Source: Kurthia huakuii LAM0618 (GTDB taxonomy: Bacteria > Bacillota > Bacilli > Bacillales_A > Planococcaceae). From it: a stretch of DNA of 64,000 bases. Both the position numbers and the translations under genes were made by a program. The notes under the pieces were generated by a model. That model did not search any database. It was not told the DNA's origin and worked only from the letters and a program-made list of their open reading frames with translations. The DNA lies in assembly GCF_000505545.1 (NCBI RefSeq), contig NZ_AYTB01000012.1, positions 96,741 to 160,740 on the forward strand. The letters are read 5' to 3'. Below are positions 63,280 through 64,000 of the stretch, piece after piece; position 1 is the stretch's first letter, and each line of letters opens with the position of its first letter.

Positions 63280-64000
63280 TTAAATTACAGTCTTTTTCCT
63301 TTTAGCCACTGCAATGTAAGCACCTACGACAGCTAATATAATGCCGACAACTAAGTTAATTGAAATTTGTGTTTCACCAATGATCACACTAGCAAAACCA
63401 CCGATAGCTGGGAATAGGGCAACCATATAGCTACTTTCCGAAGCTCCTAGATTTTTGATTAACAATAAATACAATAACCAGGCTACAAATGAAGCTAGAA
63501 CCGCTAAATAGAGTAACCCTACCCAATAATGAAGAGAATTAGGCACAACAAAGCTTTTTGCTGAAGCAATCGTAAATATTAATATTAAAATAGTAGCTGA
63601 AAACATTCCGATTGTATTGGCCATTATAGGGTCGATATTTTTCTTATTATTGTAGTATGAAAACACATCACCGATTGACGTAACAATAGTACCAACTAAC
63701 GCTAAAACAATACCAATCACAAAACCTGACGAAATAGTGTGTAAATCCGGATAAAGAATGACAACAACACTTAACAAGCCTAGTGCGCCACCTATGTAGA
63801 TTTTTTTCTGTAGCTCTGTTTTAAATACAATATTTAAAAAAATAGGCGTTATAATTGCTTTCAATGAGAAAATTAGTGTGACAAGTGCTGCTGTACTATA
63901 AATTGTTCCATAATAAAGTAACAAATAGCTGATTGCAAAATTACAAACGCCAAAGCCGATAATCGTAAAGTAATTCATTTTTTCTTTCGTAAATTTCATC
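63280..64000 (-). CDS. EamA/DMT-type transporter, truncated by window edge
   Basis: The visible 239 residues form about eight hydrophobic helices in the two-domain EamA pattern (NFAISYLLLYYGTIYSTAALVTLIFSLKAIITPIF in the first half; YMVALFPAIGGFASVIIGE in the second). A complete protein has about 300 residues and ten helices, so the N-terminus probably continues past the window; the Met at 63999 need not be the start. EamA proteins export metabolites or amino acids. The C-terminus is basic (AKRKKTVI). Confidence 0.82.
   Translation of the reverse strand, partial: MKFTKEKMNYFTIIGFGVCNFAISYLLLYYGTIYSTAALVTLIFSLKAIITPIFLNIVFKTELQKKIYIGGALGLLSVVVILYPDLHTISSGFVIGIVLALVGTIVTSIGDVFSYYNNKKNIDPIMANTIGMFSATILILIFTIASAKSFVVPNSLHYWVGLLYLAVLASFVAWLLYLLLIKNLGASESSYMVALFPAIGGFASVIIGETQISINLVVGIILAVVGAYIAVAKRKKTVI

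Noticed and set aside
1..64000. CRISPR arrays, tRNA/rRNA genes, prophage or conjugative modules
   Set aside because: Looked for direct repeats with spacers, clover-leaf genes and phage structural genes; none seen.

Overview
The window looks like a chromosomal segment of a low-GC Gram-positive bacterium of the order Bacillales, probably Caryophanaceae/Planococcaceae (Kurthia, Lysinibacillus or Solibacillus-like). Evidence: AT-rich sequence, strong AGGAGG-type ribosome binding sites, many TTG/GTG starts, U-rich intrinsic terminators at most gene ends, and Firmicute-type genes (FMN riboswitch-controlled rib genes, HemAT, KatE, panBCD, FusB-like protein, subtilase, NlpC/P60 hydrolase). No rRNA, tRNA, CRISPR array, prophage or replication origin was seen. 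Genus is inference.

Layout. 0-5 kb: acyl-CoA ligase, a GNAT enzyme, small unknowns, and an EF-G-binding FusB-like protein. 5.3-9 kb: HemAT, then ribE-ribB-ribH behind two complete FMN riboswitch-terminator units in series. 9.1-17.8 kb: an MFS exporter and a seven-gene catabolic operon: NDP-forming acyl-CoA ligase, two MaoC-like hydratases, an Ltp2-like thiolase-fold protein, a DUF35 Zn-ribbon protein and two acyl-CoA dehydrogenases. Its gene content matches the actinobacterial igr operon for steroid side chains. 18-29 kb: a large orphan HTH protein, a C39-like protein, a semialdehyde dehydrogenase, a LysM-NlpC/P60 hydrolase, a big subtilase, an SDR protein. 29-34 kb: signal peptidase I with a puzzling start, an orphan PhnE permease pair, a GntR regulator, decayed amidohydrolase and IS3 pieces, a tartrate-dehydrogenase-like enzyme. 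34-43 kb: WYL regulator, ATP-grasp ligase (candidate D-amino-acid ligase for peptidoglycan), MFS exporter, panBCD, a serine beta-lactamase-like protein, methyltransferase, soluble PAS-MCP. 43-54 kb: lipoprotein, an IS1182-derived relic, a sigma/anti-sigma pair, thioesterase, two large unknowns, two short paralogous genes, FabG-like SDR, a sucrose-phosphate-synthase-like glycosyltransferase with a matching phosphatase. 55-64 kb: KatE catalase, a tandem GTPase pair, Csp, CarD-like regulator, palindromic elements, small unknowns and an EamA transporter cut by the window edge.

A family of about 140-bp elements is scattered between 21 and 53 kb. Each has the same outer inverted repeats (GAGGCTGGGACA type) and an internal terminator-like hairpin, and most lie between convergent gene ends. 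The same ends bound the IS1182 relic, so I read the family as non-autonomous IS1182-related elements now serving as terminators.

The strongest candidates for something new are the igr-like operon, the tandem FMN riboswitches, the terminator-carrying repeats, the GTPase pair with one degenerate G4 motif, and the unrecognised 623-residue HTH protein.
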